DNA of 64,000 nucleotides from Streptomyces roseifaciens (lineage in GTDB: Bacteria > Actinomycetota > Actinomycetes > Streptomycetales > Streptomycetaceae): the NCBI RefSeq assembly GCF_001445655.1, contig NZ_LNBE01000002.1, positions 186,001-250,000 on the forward strand, given 5' to 3'. Below the pieces are notes generated by a model. It was not told the DNA's origin, did no database searches, and worked only from the letters and a program-made list of their open reading frames with translations. Position 1 is the stretch's first letter. Each line of letters opens with the position of its first letter. Both the position numbers and the translations under genes were made by a program. Positions 35,006 to 43,393 of the stretch are shown piece by piece.

Positions 35006-36186
35006 GGCCGCCACGGTAGCCAGCCGTCGACGCGGAAGCCGCCGTCGGGGGTGGGGCCGTGCGAGAGCCGGCCGCCGGCGAGGGCGGCGCGCTCGGCCAG
35101 CCCGATGAGACCCTGCCCGGACCCGGGCACGGATGCTCCGCTGCCGTCCCCCGGCGGATTGGTGATCCCGACCGTCAGCCCCGCCTCCGGGGAGCCCTCG
35201 ACCGTGATCCTCACCGCCGCCCCTCCGGCGTGCTTACGGGCATTGGTCAGCGCCTCCTGCACGATCCGGTACACCGTGCGGCCCGTGGCCTCCGGAACCG
35301 ACGGGGCGTCGGCCACCCGCTGGTCGAGCACCACCTCCGTGCCCGCCTGCCGGGACTCCTCCACCAGCTCCTCCAGCGCCGCCAGGGTGGGCTGCGGGCG
35401 GTCCCCTCCGCCCTCCGCGCCGGGGGCGCGCAGCACCCCGATCACCTCGCGCAGATCCTCCAGGGCCTGATGCGCACTGTCACGGATCACCCCGGCGGCC
35501 CGGGCGACCTCCGCGGGCGGCGCGTCCGGACGGAACTCCAGCGCCCCCGCGTGCACGCACAGCAGCGACAGCCGGTGCGCCAGGACGTCGTGCATCTCCC
35601 GGGCGATGCGCTCGCGGGCCAGGCGCTGGGCCTGCTCAGCCCGCAACTGCGCCTCCGCCTCGGCCCGCCGGGCGCGCTCGCGCAGCGACAGGACCAGCTG
35701 GCGCCGGGACCGGACGAACATGCCCCAGCCGATGACGGTGAGGACCAGCAGCAGGCCCGTGGCGGTCGCGGCGGGGAACGGCAGGTCCGGGTCGGGACGG
35801 ATCGCCGCCTGCAGCGGCTCGCTGATCAGCGCGAGCCCTCCCACGGCGGCCACGGTCCGGAACGGCCGGTGCACGGCGACCGTGAACACCGCCACCAGCA
35901 TCGCCCCTGCGGCGGGCGGCACGGGGGTGCTCACCACCACCAGGACCACGGCGAGCGGCACCGGCCACCGGCGGCGCATCCACAGCGCGACGCAGGCCAG
36001 GGCGCCCACGATCTGGTCGAAGAAGAGGAGCGCGGGCGAGGCGCCCGGGTCCTTGCGCAGCGCCTCGGCGGCCAGTATCCCGATCACGGCGGCGAGGGCG
36101 ATGCAGAGGATGTCGACCGCCCAGTCGCGCACACTGCGCGCCGTGCGGGGCTGCACCTCCGCCGTCTCCTCGGTCTTCACGTCCAT
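35002..36186 (-). CDS. Two-component sensor histidine kinase (HisKA_3 type)
   Basis: 394 residues. Four or five membrane helices within residues 20-155 (DILCIALAAVIGILAAEA, GALACVALWM, LAVVLVVVS, GLLLVLTVIGWGMFV), with no large extracellular loop. Then a coiled dimerisation stretch and phospho-site His199 in REMHDVLAHRL. The ATPase domain has NARKH and GQGLIGLAERA. It phosphorylates the response regulator encoded next. The short loops suggest a signal in or at the membrane, such as envelope stress or a drug (inference). Confidence 0.92.
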   Translation of the reverse strand: MDVKTEETAEVQPRTARSVRDWAVDILCIALAAVIGILAAEALRKDPGASPALLFFDQIVGALACVALWMRRRWPVPLAVVLVVVSTPVPPAAGAMLVAVFTVAVHRPFRTVAAVGGLALISEPLQAAIRPDPDLPFPAATATGLLLVLTVIGWGMFVRSRRQLVLSLRERARRAEAEAQLRAEQAQRLARERIAREMHDVLAHRLSLLCVHAGALEFRPDAPPAEVARAAGVIRDSAHQALEDLREVIGVLRAPGAEGGGDRPQPTLAALEELVEESRQAGTEVVLDQRVADAPSVPEATGRTVYRIVQEALTNARKHAGGAAVRITVEGSPEAGLTVGITNPPGDGSGASVPGSGQGLIGLAERAALAGGRLSHGPTPDGGFRVDGWLPWRP

Positions 36187-36365
36187 GAGCAGCCAATTTA
36201 CCGATGCGGCGGGCGGACCGGAGGCGCCGGACGGAGGGCCGATACCAAAGTTGTACGAGGCGGGACCTTGGATGATCCGGGGGCCTGCGGGCTGCTACTT
36301 CGGTCGGCGCCGCGCAGCCTTCCGGGCGATGACCGGGGCGGGGCGGCGGCAGGAGCATGGCGGGT

Positions 36366-36584
36366 ATGAAGAAGCTGCTCGAAGGCGTCGGCGTCATCCT
36401 CGTCCTGCAGGGGCTGGGCGGCGTCGTCCACGGACTCACCGGCTGGTTCCACTACTGGGTGGTCGTGCGTTACCTCGGTTTCCTCGACGGCTACGAGATG
36501 TACGCGAGCATCGTCCTCGCCGTCATCGGTACGGCTTTGGTCATAGCCTCGGACAGCGTCGAGGCCGAGTCCGCGCGAGAATGA
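36366..36584 (+). CDS. Small membrane protein (72 aa)
   Basis: 72 residues with two hydrophobic segments (GVGVILVLQGLGGVVHGL and ASIVLAVIGTALVIAS). AGGAG lies 9 bases before ATG 36366; ATG 36357 would be too close to it. It is followed after 4 bases by the cupin gene, so they form one unit. Function unknown. Confidence 0.75.
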   Translation: MKKLLEGVGVILVLQGLGGVVHGLTGWFHYWVVVRYLGFLDGYEMYASIVLAVIGTALVIASDSVEAESARE

Positions 36585-36588
36585 CCCC

Positions 36589-37065
36589 ATGGCTGACAGG
36601 ACTTCCGGCACTTCGGAACTGGTCGAGCTCCTCGGTCTCCAACCGCACGTCGAGGGAGGGTGGTTCCGCGAGACGTGGAGGACCTCGCGCGAGGCGGTCC
36701 CCGACGGCTACGGCGGCCCGCGGGCCTTCGCCACCGGCATCTACTACCTCCTCCACCCCGGTGAGGTCTCCCGCTGGCACCGCGTGCGCTCCGACGAGCT
36801 GTGGCTGTGGCACCGCGGCGGCCCACTGCTGATGCGGCTCGGCGGCTCCGGCGATACGCCCGACGGGAAGGATGCCGCCGAAGTGGTCGTCGGACCCGGC
36901 GTCGAGCGCGGCGAGCAACCGCAGTTCCTGGTGCCCGGCGGCGTGTGGCAGTCGGCCGGTCCCGCGGGGGACGAGCCGGTGCTGGTGACGTGCGTGGTCG
37001 CACCGGGCTTCGACTACGAGGACTTCGAGGACTCCGAGGATCCCGAGGATTCCGCGAGGGGGTGA
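36589..37065 (+). CDS. Cupin, DUF985 family
   Basis: 158 residues. Cupin pattern: VEGGWFRETWRTSREAV, SRWHRVRSDELWLWHRGG, FLVPGGVWQSA, TCVVAPGFDYEDFE. DUF985 proteins bind a metal or sugar-like ligand through this barrel; the activity is not established. The last about 12 residues are acidic low-complexity (EDSEDPEDSA). Coupled to the small membrane protein gene upstream. Confidence 0.88.
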   Translation: MADRTSGTSELVELLGLQPHVEGGWFRETWRTSREAVPDGYGGPRAFATGIYYLLHPGEVSRWHRVRSDELWLWHRGGPLLMRLGGSGDTPDGKDAAEVVVGPGVERGEQPQFLVPGGVWQSAGPAGDEPVLVTCVVAPGFDYEDFEDSEDPEDSARG

Positions 37066-37095
37066 CGGCGCCCTCGCCCACCCCCTACTGAGGTA

Positions 37096-37123
37096 TCACC
37101 CCAGGGTTGGCTCCCTGGGGTGA
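37096..37123 (+). promoter_or_regulatory. 28-bp inverted repeat between cupin and DUF1023 genes
   Basis: TCACCCCAGGG-TTGGCT-CCCTGGGGTGA, perfect 11-base arms. It lies 30 bases after the cupin stop and 66 before the next start. It may terminate the cupin operon or be an operator for the next gene; both fit. Confidence 0.6.
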
Positions 37124-37189
37124 CGCAGGTTCGGACACCCTCTTTCTAGCTTTCCCTCAGTCACGGAACGGGACGAGGGAGAGACAGTC

Positions 37190-38341
37190 ATGGGCCGCTT
37201 CAAGCGCACGCTGATCGCCGCAGCTCTGGCCGCCACGGTCGTGGCCGGCACGGCCGGCTGGGCCGTCAGCGACGAGCAGGCCGTGGTCAGCGGCCCGCCC
37301 GCCGGCGCCGAGGCCTGGCGTGCGGACCACTCCCTCCACCGCGAGCTGCCGGACCCGGCGACGGCGGCACCGCGTACGGTCGCCGCGTTCTTCGCCGGTC
37401 TCACCGAGGCCCAGCGCAAGGACCTGGCGGCCCGTCACGCGCTGGTCGTCGGCAACCTCGACGGTGCGCCCGTGCCCCTGCGGTACGAGGCCAACGCCCG
37501 GGCGATAGCCGCCGAGCGGGAGAAGATGCAGGCCCGGGCCGCGGACCCCGGCCTGACCCGCGCCGCGCGGGAAGAGGCCCGCGAGCGGGCCGACCGCTGC
37601 GAGCGGCTGCTCGCGCCGGGCCGCCGCATCCTGGCCTTCGACCCGCGCGGCCGCGGCCAGGTCGCCGAGGTGTACGGCGATCTGGCGGCCGCCCGGCACA
37701 CCGCCGTGATCGTGCCCGGCTCGGACATCGACCTCCGCACCTTCGACCGGACGAAGGACCGCTACGGCACCCCCACCGGGATGGCCGCCTCCCTGCGGGC
37801 CGAGATGGAGCGCAGGGCACCCGGCACCCCGACCGCCGTCATCGCCTGGGCCGGCTACACCACGCCCGTGGGCCTCGGCCTTGACGCCGCCACCGGGCGC
37901 CTCGCGCAAGCCGGGGCCGTGCGCCTGGAGCGCCTGCTCGCCGGGCTGGCGGCGGCCGCCGCCTCTCCCGCCGCACCGCCGCCCTCCGTGTTCTGCCACA
38001 GCTACGGCTCGGTGGTCTGCGGCCTGGCCGCCCCGTCCGTCGACCGCACCGAGGCCGCCGACCTCGTGGCGCTCGGCAGCCCCGGCATGCGCGCCGACTC
38101 GGTGGCCGGACTGCACACCGGCGCCCGCGTCTGGGCCGCCGCGCGCAACTCCTCGGACTGGATAGGCAACGTCCCCAACGTCGACCTCTTCGGCCTCGGC
38201 CACGGCACCGACCCCACGTCCGCGGAGTTCGGCGCCCGCGTCGTCCCCACACACGGCGCCCACGGCCACACCGGCTACTTCGCCCCCGGCACGGACTCCC
38301 TGCGCAACTTCGCGGACATCGCCCTCGGCGCCTACGCCTAG
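37190..38341 (+). CDS. Secreted/anchored alpha/beta hydrolase, DUF1023 type
   Basis: 383 residues. An N-terminal hydrophobic stretch (LIAAALAATVVAGTAGWAV) reads as a signal peptide or anchor. DUF1023 features: RRILAFDPRGRGQVAEVYGD, TAVIVPGSDIDLRTFD, and the nucleophile in FCHSYGSVV, with HGHTGYF near the C-terminus as the His. Common in Streptomyces, substrate unknown; lipase or esterase activity is usually assumed. GGGAGAGA precedes ATG 37190. Confidence 0.85.
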   Translation: MGRFKRTLIAAALAATVVAGTAGWAVSDEQAVVSGPPAGAEAWRADHSLHRELPDPATAAPRTVAAFFAGLTEAQRKDLAARHALVVGNLDGAPVPLRYEANARAIAAEREKMQARAADPGLTRAAREEARERADRCERLLAPGRRILAFDPRGRGQVAEVYGDLAAARHTAVIVPGSDIDLRTFDRTKDRYGTPTGMAASLRAEMERRAPGTPTAVIAWAGYTTPVGLGLDAATGRLAQAGAVRLERLLAGLAAAAASPAAPPPSVFCHSYGSVVCGLAAPSVDRTEAADLVALGSPGMRADSVAGLHTGARVWAAARNSSDWIGNVPNVDLFGLGHGTDPTSAEFGARVVPTHGAHGHTGYFAPGTDSLRNFADIALGAYA

Positions 38342-38360
38342 ACCTGGACCGCCAAGATTT

Positions 38361-38398
38361 GACTGCCAAGGTTTCTTTGCAAAGAAACCTTGGCAGTC
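38361..38398 (+). promoter_or_regulatory. Perfect 38-bp palindrome over the arsR-MFS promoter
   Basis: Half site GACTGCCAAGGTTTCTTTG is followed at once by its exact reverse complement, with no spacer. It covers the -35-like TTTGCA (38376-38381) and ends just before the -10-like TAGAGT (38399-38404). Very likely the operator of the regulator encoded next. Note that the regulator ATG is 7 bases after the -10, so the mRNA is probably leaderless. Confidence 0.8.
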
Positions 38399-38411
38399 TA
38401 GAGTCGGGGGA

Positions 38412-39029
38412 ATGACCCATGTCGTTCTCGACGCCAAGGGCCTGCGTGCCCTGGCTCACCCCGTACGCGTGCAACTCGTGGGCCTGCTGCGGCTGTACGG
38501 CCCCTCGACGGCGACCCGGCTCGCCGAGCGCCTCGGCCTGGCCTCCGGGGCGACCAGTTACCACCTCCGGCAGCTCGCCGCCGCGGGCTTCGTCGCGGAG
38601 GACGCGTCGCTGGGCAATGCCCGCGAGCGCTGGTGGCGTGCCGTCCACGAGGCCACGGTGATCGACGACGACGAGCTCGCCGAGCAGGAGCCCGAGGCCA
38701 TGCTCGGCTACGTCCAGGGCGTCGTGGCCGCCCACACCCTCCGCACCCAGCTGGCCGTCGCCGCGTACCCGGCCCTGCCGAAGCCCTGGCGGGACGCGTT
38801 CGACATGAGCGACTGGAACCTGCGGCTCACCCCGCAGGAAGCCGCGGAGCTGACCGGGGAGCTCCGGGCGGTCGTCGAGCGCTACCGGCAGTACGCGTCC
38901 GGCGCGGACGCCCCCGCGGACAGCGAGCCCGTCGCGCTCACCCTGCACCTCCTGCCCGACCCTGCAGTCGCGGAGGGCCGTACGGAAGGCGGCGCGGGAG
39001 CCGGCGCGGACAGGCGGGAAGGAGCGTGA
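38412..39029 (+). CDS. ArsR-type winged-helix transcriptional regulator
   Basis: 205 residues. N-terminal winged helix: LRALAHPVRVQLVGLLRLYG, TATRLAERLGLASGATSYHL. No cysteine metal site is visible, so it is unlikely to sense arsenic or similar metals. The C-terminal half is helical and probably binds a ligand. ATG 38412. Its stop overlaps the MFS start (GTGA). A repressor of its own operon acting at the 38-bp palindrome, and controlling efflux, is the likely role (inference). Confidence 0.88.
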   Translation: MTHVVLDAKGLRALAHPVRVQLVGLLRLYGPSTATRLAERLGLASGATSYHLRQLAAAGFVAEDASLGNARERWWRAVHEATVIDDDELAEQEPEAMLGYVQGVVAAHTLRTQLAVAAYPALPKPWRDAFDMSDWNLRLTPQEAAELTGELRAVVERYRQYASGADAPADSEPVALTLHLLPDPAVAEGRTEGGAGAGADRREGA

Positions 39030-40405
39030 CCCCGCCGGCGCCGCGGCGTGGCCGGATATCCGGCCGTCTTCCGTACCCCCGACGCCCGGGCGGAGCCCTC
39101 GGCGGCCCCTCCGCAGGTCGCAGCGTCCGCCCGCTCGCTGGAGTCCTCGCGGCAACGGCCGTCTCCCTGACGGGCACGCGCGTCTCGGCGGTCGCCCTGC
39201 CGTGGTTCGTGCTCGTCACCACCGGCAGCGCCGCGCAGACCGGGCTCGTCGCCTTCTGCGAGATGACCCCGTACGTCGTGGTCAAGATGCTCACCGGCCC
39301 CCTGGTTGACCGCGTCGGACCGCGCGTCGTCTCCTGGGCGACCGACTCCCTCAGCGCCGCCGCTGCCGCGCTGATCCCCCTGCTCCATGCCCTGGACCTG
39401 CTGCCGTTCTGGCTGCTGCTCGGCCTCGTCGCGGTGATCGGCGCCGTGCGCGGGCCCGGCGACCTGGCCAAAGCGATCATGGTGCCGGAGGCGGCGGAGC
39501 GCAGCCGGGTCTCCCTGGAACGGGCTACCGGCCTTTCCGGCGTCACCGAGCGCCTCGCCTCCACGGTCGGCCCAGCGGCCGGCGGCGTGCTGGTGGCGCT
39601 GCTCGGCCCGATGGCCGGCCTGGTCGTCAACGCCGTCTGCTTCGCCCTGGGTTCGCTCGTGATCGCGCTCGCGCTCCCGCGCGGCATGGGCCTCGCGGTG
39701 CCGTCGGGCGACGCGCCCACGGACGGCGGTACGGGCGAACCGGCAGGCTACTGGCGCCGTTTCGGCGAAGGCTTCGCCTTCCTGCGCGGCGAACCCCTGC
39801 TGCTCACGATCATCGTCACGGCAGGCATCACCAACCTCCTCGACGTGGGCTTCACGGCCGTCCTCGTCCCCGTGTGGGCCGAGAGCTCCGGCGGCGGCCC
39901 CGCGGCCATCGGCCTCACCAGCAGCGCGGCGGGCGTCGCGGCCGTCTGCGGCAGCCTCGTGGCCGCTGCGCTCGCCCCCCGGCTGCGTCGCCGCCCCGTG
40001 TTCTTCGCGGGCTTCCTGCTCGCAGGGGCACCGAGGTTCGTCGTGCTCGCCTGCGGCGCGCCGTTGTGGGTGGTGCTCGTGGTGTTCGCCGTCAGCGGGT
40101 TCGGCGGCGGCTTCCTCAACCCCATCCTCGGTGCCGTGTCCTTCGAGCGGGTGCCGCGCGCCCTGCTGGGCCGGGTGCGGGCGCTGGGCGACTCCCTGGC
40201 CTGGGCGGGCATCCCCCTCGGCGGCCTGCTCGCCGGGCTCGCCGTCACGTCCGCGGGGCTGACGCCCGTCCTCCTGGTGGGAGGGGCGATGTACTTCCTC
40301 ACCACCAACCTGGCCGGACTGCGCCCGGAGTGGCGCGAGATGGACCGCCGGCGCGGTGCCGGCACCCCTCGCGAAGCGCCGGAAGGCGTCGCCGTGCGAA
40401 GTTGA
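39026..40405 (+). CDS. MFS transporter
   Basis: 459 residues with about 12 hydrophobic segments and the MFS motif between helices 2 and 3 (GPLVDRVGPRVVSW). It looks like the single-component drug efflux class controlled by adjacent regulators. GTG 39026 overlaps the arsR stop and is preceded by GAAGGAG. The first about 35 residues are Pro/Arg/Gly-rich. Substrate unknown. Confidence 0.9.
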   Translation: MTPPAPRRGRISGRLPYPRRPGGALGGPSAGRSVRPLAGVLAATAVSLTGTRVSAVALPWFVLVTTGSAAQTGLVAFCEMTPYVVVKMLTGPLVDRVGPRVVSWATDSLSAAAAALIPLLHALDLLPFWLLLGLVAVIGAVRGPGDLAKAIMVPEAAERSRVSLERATGLSGVTERLASTVGPAAGGVLVALLGPMAGLVVNAVCFALGSLVIALALPRGMGLAVPSGDAPTDGGTGEPAGYWRRFGEGFAFLRGEPLLLTIIVTAGITNLLDVGFTAVLVPVWAESSGGGPAAIGLTSSAAGVAAVCGSLVAAALAPRLRRRPVFFAGFLLAGAPRFVVLACGAPLWVVLVVFAVSGFGGGFLNPILGAVSFERVPRALLGRVRALGDSLAWAGIPLGGLLAGLAVTSAGLTPVLLVGGAMYFLTTNLAGLRPEWREMDRRRGAGTPREAPEGVAVRS

Positions 40406-40462
40406 TCATCTCCGACCTGAGGCTGATGGCGGGACGTGTCACGGCCGCATAACGTGATGATC

Positions 40463-41611
40463 ATGTTGTGGAAATCGCGGAAGACATCGCGGCGGTCCTT
40501 CGTGGCCGCCGCGCTCCTCATGGCCTTCGCCGCACCCCAGATGCCCGCCGTGGCCGCGGCGGCGGAACGGACCCCCGGGCCGGCGGCGCCCGGAACGCCG
40601 GCCGAGGTGCCGGCGCCCACGGGCAAGATGCCGGTCGGGACGAAGACGCTGCACCTCGTCGACACCTCGCGCCCCGACCCGTGGAAGCCCGCCGCCGGCA
40701 AGCGGCAGCTCATGGTCTCGCTCTGGTACCCGGCGCGGCACCAGGGCGACAAGAACGCCCCCTACGTGTCGAAGGAGCTCTCCAAGGCGGTCCTCGGCAA
40801 GGAGGATCTCGCCGGCGTCCGCACGAACTCGACCCTGGACGCCGAGCCGGCCGGCAAGCCCCGGCCGCTGGTCGTCCTTTCGCCGGGCTTCGGGATGAGC
40901 CGGCTGACCCTCACCGCGCTCGGCGAGGACCTCGCGTCCCGCGGGTACGCCGTGGCCGCGGTCGACCACACCTACGAGGCCCCGGTCGAGTTCCCCGGCG
41001 GGCGCATCGAGACCTGTGAGACCTGCGCGAAGCCGGACATGGCCGCCGTCGTGCGGAACCGGGCGAAGGACTTCTCCTTCCTCCTCGACCGGCTGACCGC
41101 CCCCGGCAGCCCGCTCGCCGTCGACCGCGGCCGGATCGCCGTGGTCGGCCACTCCATCGGCGGCGCGAGCGCGGTGGAGGCCCTGCGCGGCGACAAGCGC
41201 GTGGACGCCGCCGTCAACCTCGACGGCAACTTCCCCATCGACCTGCCCGCCGAGGGGCTGAAGAAGCCCGTGATGCTCTTCGGTGCACAGCGGTCCGGCG
41301 ACGACGCGGAGAACTGGAACAAGAACTGGCAGCGGCTGACGGGCTGGAAGCGCTGGCTCGACGTGCCCGAAGGCGGCCACCTGACGTTCACGGACGCCCC
41401 CTGGATCGCGGACCGGTTCGGAATGCCCGACCAGATCCCGCCGGAGCAGGTCCACGGCGCCTACGGCAGCCTGCACGGCATCCGCTCGACCGCGCTCACC
41501 CGTGCGTACGTGAACGCGTTCGTCGACCGGCACCTGCGCGGCACGCCGAGCCCGCTCCTCGACCGGCCGTCCGCGGCCTACCCGGAAGTCACCGTCCTGA
41601 AGAAGAAGTAA
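40463..41611 (+). CDS. Secreted alpha/beta hydrolase, PAF-acetylhydrolase-like
   Basis: 382 residues with an N-terminal signal (SRRSFVAAALLMAFAA). Motifs: LMVSLWYPA, VVLSPGFGMSR, DHTYEAPVEFPGG, nucleophile Ser231 in GHSIGGASA, and His in GGHLTFTD. This is the pattern of PAF acetylhydrolase/lipase-like esterases. TAACGT (40450-40455) ends 7 bases before ATG 40463 with no RBS, so I choose that start and suspect a leaderless mRNA. Terminator follows at 41630-41657. Confidence 0.87.
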   Translation: MLWKSRKTSRRSFVAAALLMAFAAPQMPAVAAAAERTPGPAAPGTPAEVPAPTGKMPVGTKTLHLVDTSRPDPWKPAAGKRQLMVSLWYPARHQGDKNAPYVSKELSKAVLGKEDLAGVRTNSTLDAEPAGKPRPLVVLSPGFGMSRLTLTALGEDLASRGYAVAAVDHTYEAPVEFPGGRIETCETCAKPDMAAVVRNRAKDFSFLLDRLTAPGSPLAVDRGRIAVVGHSIGGASAVEALRGDKRVDAAVNLDGNFPIDLPAEGLKKPVMLFGAQRSGDDAENWNKNWQRLTGWKRWLDVPEGGHLTFTDAPWIADRFGMPDQIPPEQVHGAYGSLHGIRSTALTRAYVNAFVDRHLRGTPSPLLDRPSAAYPEVTVLKKK

Positions 41612-41629
41612 CGCGCATCCTCGGGAGAC

Positions 41630-41657
41630 CCGGGGGTGGCACCAGTGCCACCCCCGG
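41630..41657 (+). terminator. Terminator after the PAF-acetylhydrolase-like gene
   Basis: CCGGGGGTGGCAC / GTGCCACCCCCGG, perfect 13-base arms with only 2 bases between. Confidence 0.75.
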
Positions 41658-41732
41658 AACGGATACCAGCGGGGTCGATCGCGGCCGCCCCGCCCGGGAG
41701 CATCGAACCGTCACCACGCACCAGGAGGTTCG

Positions 41733-43334
41733 ATGTTCGAGCTCAGGAAATCGCGGCGCACCGTACCGGCGGTCTTCGCACTCTCCGCCGTGTCGGCCGC
41801 GCTCGCCGCGGTGGTCGCGGCCGCAGTGCTCCCGGCGGGAGCAGCCGCTGCGCAGCAGGGCGCGACCGCGCAGCCGCGCCCGGCCACGGCCGTGACCGTG
41901 CCCGAGCGGTACGCCTCCCAGAAGCTGGCCTGGCAGCCCTGCCCCGAGCTGGCCACCATGGAGTGCGCGGAGATGACCGTCCCGCGCGACTGGCACGCCC
42001 CGGACGCCGGCAAGGACCTCACGATCGCCGTGTCCCGCGTGCGGGCGAGCGACCCCGCCCACCGGCGCGGGGTGCTGATGATGGCCGCGGGGGGACCCGG
42101 CGGCAAGGGGCTGCTGCGGCCGGCCGGCGTCGCCCGGAAGGCGCCCGCGATCGGCGCCGTCCACGACATCGTCAGCTTCGACCAGCGCGGCGTCGGCAGG
42201 AGCACGCCGCTGCAGTGCCAGACCCAGGACGAGCTCGACGCCTTCTTCGCGGGCGACTTCCGCGACCGCTCGCCCGCCGCCGTGCAACGCGTCGTGGACA
42301 ACTCCCGCAAGCTCGCCGACGCCTGCCGCGCGAAGCACGGGGACCTCCTCCCGTACATCACCACCGAGCAGACCGTGCGCGACATGGACCTCTTCCGCGC
42401 CCTGCTCGGCGAGCGGAAGATCTCCTACTACGGGGCCTCCTACGCGACCATGGTCGGCGCGTACTACGCCTCGCTCTTCCCGCAGCGCGTCGAACGCGCC
42501 GTCCTGGACAGCAACATAGCCTTCGGCGGCACCTGGGAGGACTTCGAGAAGGGCCAGCCGAAGAGCTTCCAGCGCCGCTTCGAGCAGGACTTCCTGCCCT
42601 GGCTCGCGAAGAACGACGCCACCTACCACTACGGCCGCACCGCGGCCGAGGCGAAGGCCACGTGGGAGCGGCGGCGCAGCGCGCTGCGCGACCACCCGCT
42701 CAGCCCGGGCGAGGGCAAGGGCAGGACCCTCGACCCCAACCGCTTCGACAGCGGCACCATCCAGGCGATCTACGACTCGCAGGAGGGCTTCCCGGCCCTC
42801 GCGAAGGCGCTCGCCGCGCTGGAGCACTGGGACACGGCGGCCCCCGCCGAGCGGAAGCTCGTCGACACCGTCTTCGGCTCCTACCTCGGCACCAACTTCT
42901 TCGCCGAGTTCCTCTCCGTGACCTGCGCCGACACCCCGTGGAACCGGGACACCGGCTCCTGGATCCGGCGCAGCGCCGAGGACACCGCCAAGTACCCCCT
43001 GATGGGTGCCCGGGAGCTCGCCTTCGCCTCCGCGTGCGCGGCGTGGCCCGCCTCCCCGGCACCGCGCGTCAAGGTCACCGGCAAGGGCCTGCCGCCCGTC
43101 CTGATGCTCAACTCCCTGCACGACCCGGCCACGTACTACGAGGCTGCGCAGCGCGCCCACCGGGACCTGCGCGGCTCGCGCCTGGTCACGGTCACCGGCG
43201 GCGACCACGGCGTCTACCTGGGCGGCAGCGCCTGCGCCGACGGCATCGTGAACAAGTACCTCCTCTCCGGAGAACTGCCCGCCCGGGACGTCACCTGCGA
43301 GGACGCGCCGCTGCCGGCGCCGGCGGCGAAGTAG
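41733..43334 (+). CDS. Secreted tripeptidyl aminopeptidase-like hydrolase (second Tap-family protein)
   Basis: 533 residues: signal peptide (FALSAVSAALAAVVAAAVL), then the same architecture as tap at 1034-2641. Triad: Ser236 in GASYATMVG, Asp464 in LHDPATYY, His492 in GGDHGVYLGG. C-terminal cysteines as in Tap (SACADG, VTCED). It differs from Tap in the nucleophile elbow (GASYA instead of GVSYG), so specificity probably differs. SlpD/SlpE-type proteins are the closest named relatives I can suggest. Confidence 0.87.
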   Translation: MFELRKSRRTVPAVFALSAVSAALAAVVAAAVLPAGAAAAQQGATAQPRPATAVTVPERYASQKLAWQPCPELATMECAEMTVPRDWHAPDAGKDLTIAVSRVRASDPAHRRGVLMMAAGGPGGKGLLRPAGVARKAPAIGAVHDIVSFDQRGVGRSTPLQCQTQDELDAFFAGDFRDRSPAAVQRVVDNSRKLADACRAKHGDLLPYITTEQTVRDMDLFRALLGERKISYYGASYATMVGAYYASLFPQRVERAVLDSNIAFGGTWEDFEKGQPKSFQRRFEQDFLPWLAKNDATYHYGRTAAEAKATWERRRSALRDHPLSPGEGKGRTLDPNRFDSGTIQAIYDSQEGFPALAKALAALEHWDTAAPAERKLVDTVFGSYLGTNFFAEFLSVTCADTPWNRDTGSWIRRSAEDTAKYPLMGARELAFASACAAWPASPAPRVKVTGKGLPPVLMLNSLHDPATYYEAAQRAHRDLRGSRLVTVTGGDHGVYLGGSACADGIVNKYLLSGELPARDVTCEDAPLPAPAAK

Positions 43335-43367
43335 CCCGCAGCGGGGCCGCTCGCCGCAACTACGGCT

Positions 43368-43393
43368 GGAGCAGCAGCTACAGCTGCCGCTCC
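43368..43393 (-). terminator. Hairpin at the end of the polyprenyl synthase gene
   Basis: GGAGCAGCAGCT / AGCTGCCGCTCC with one mismatch and an AC loop, overlapping the stop codon between convergent genes. Confidence 0.5.
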
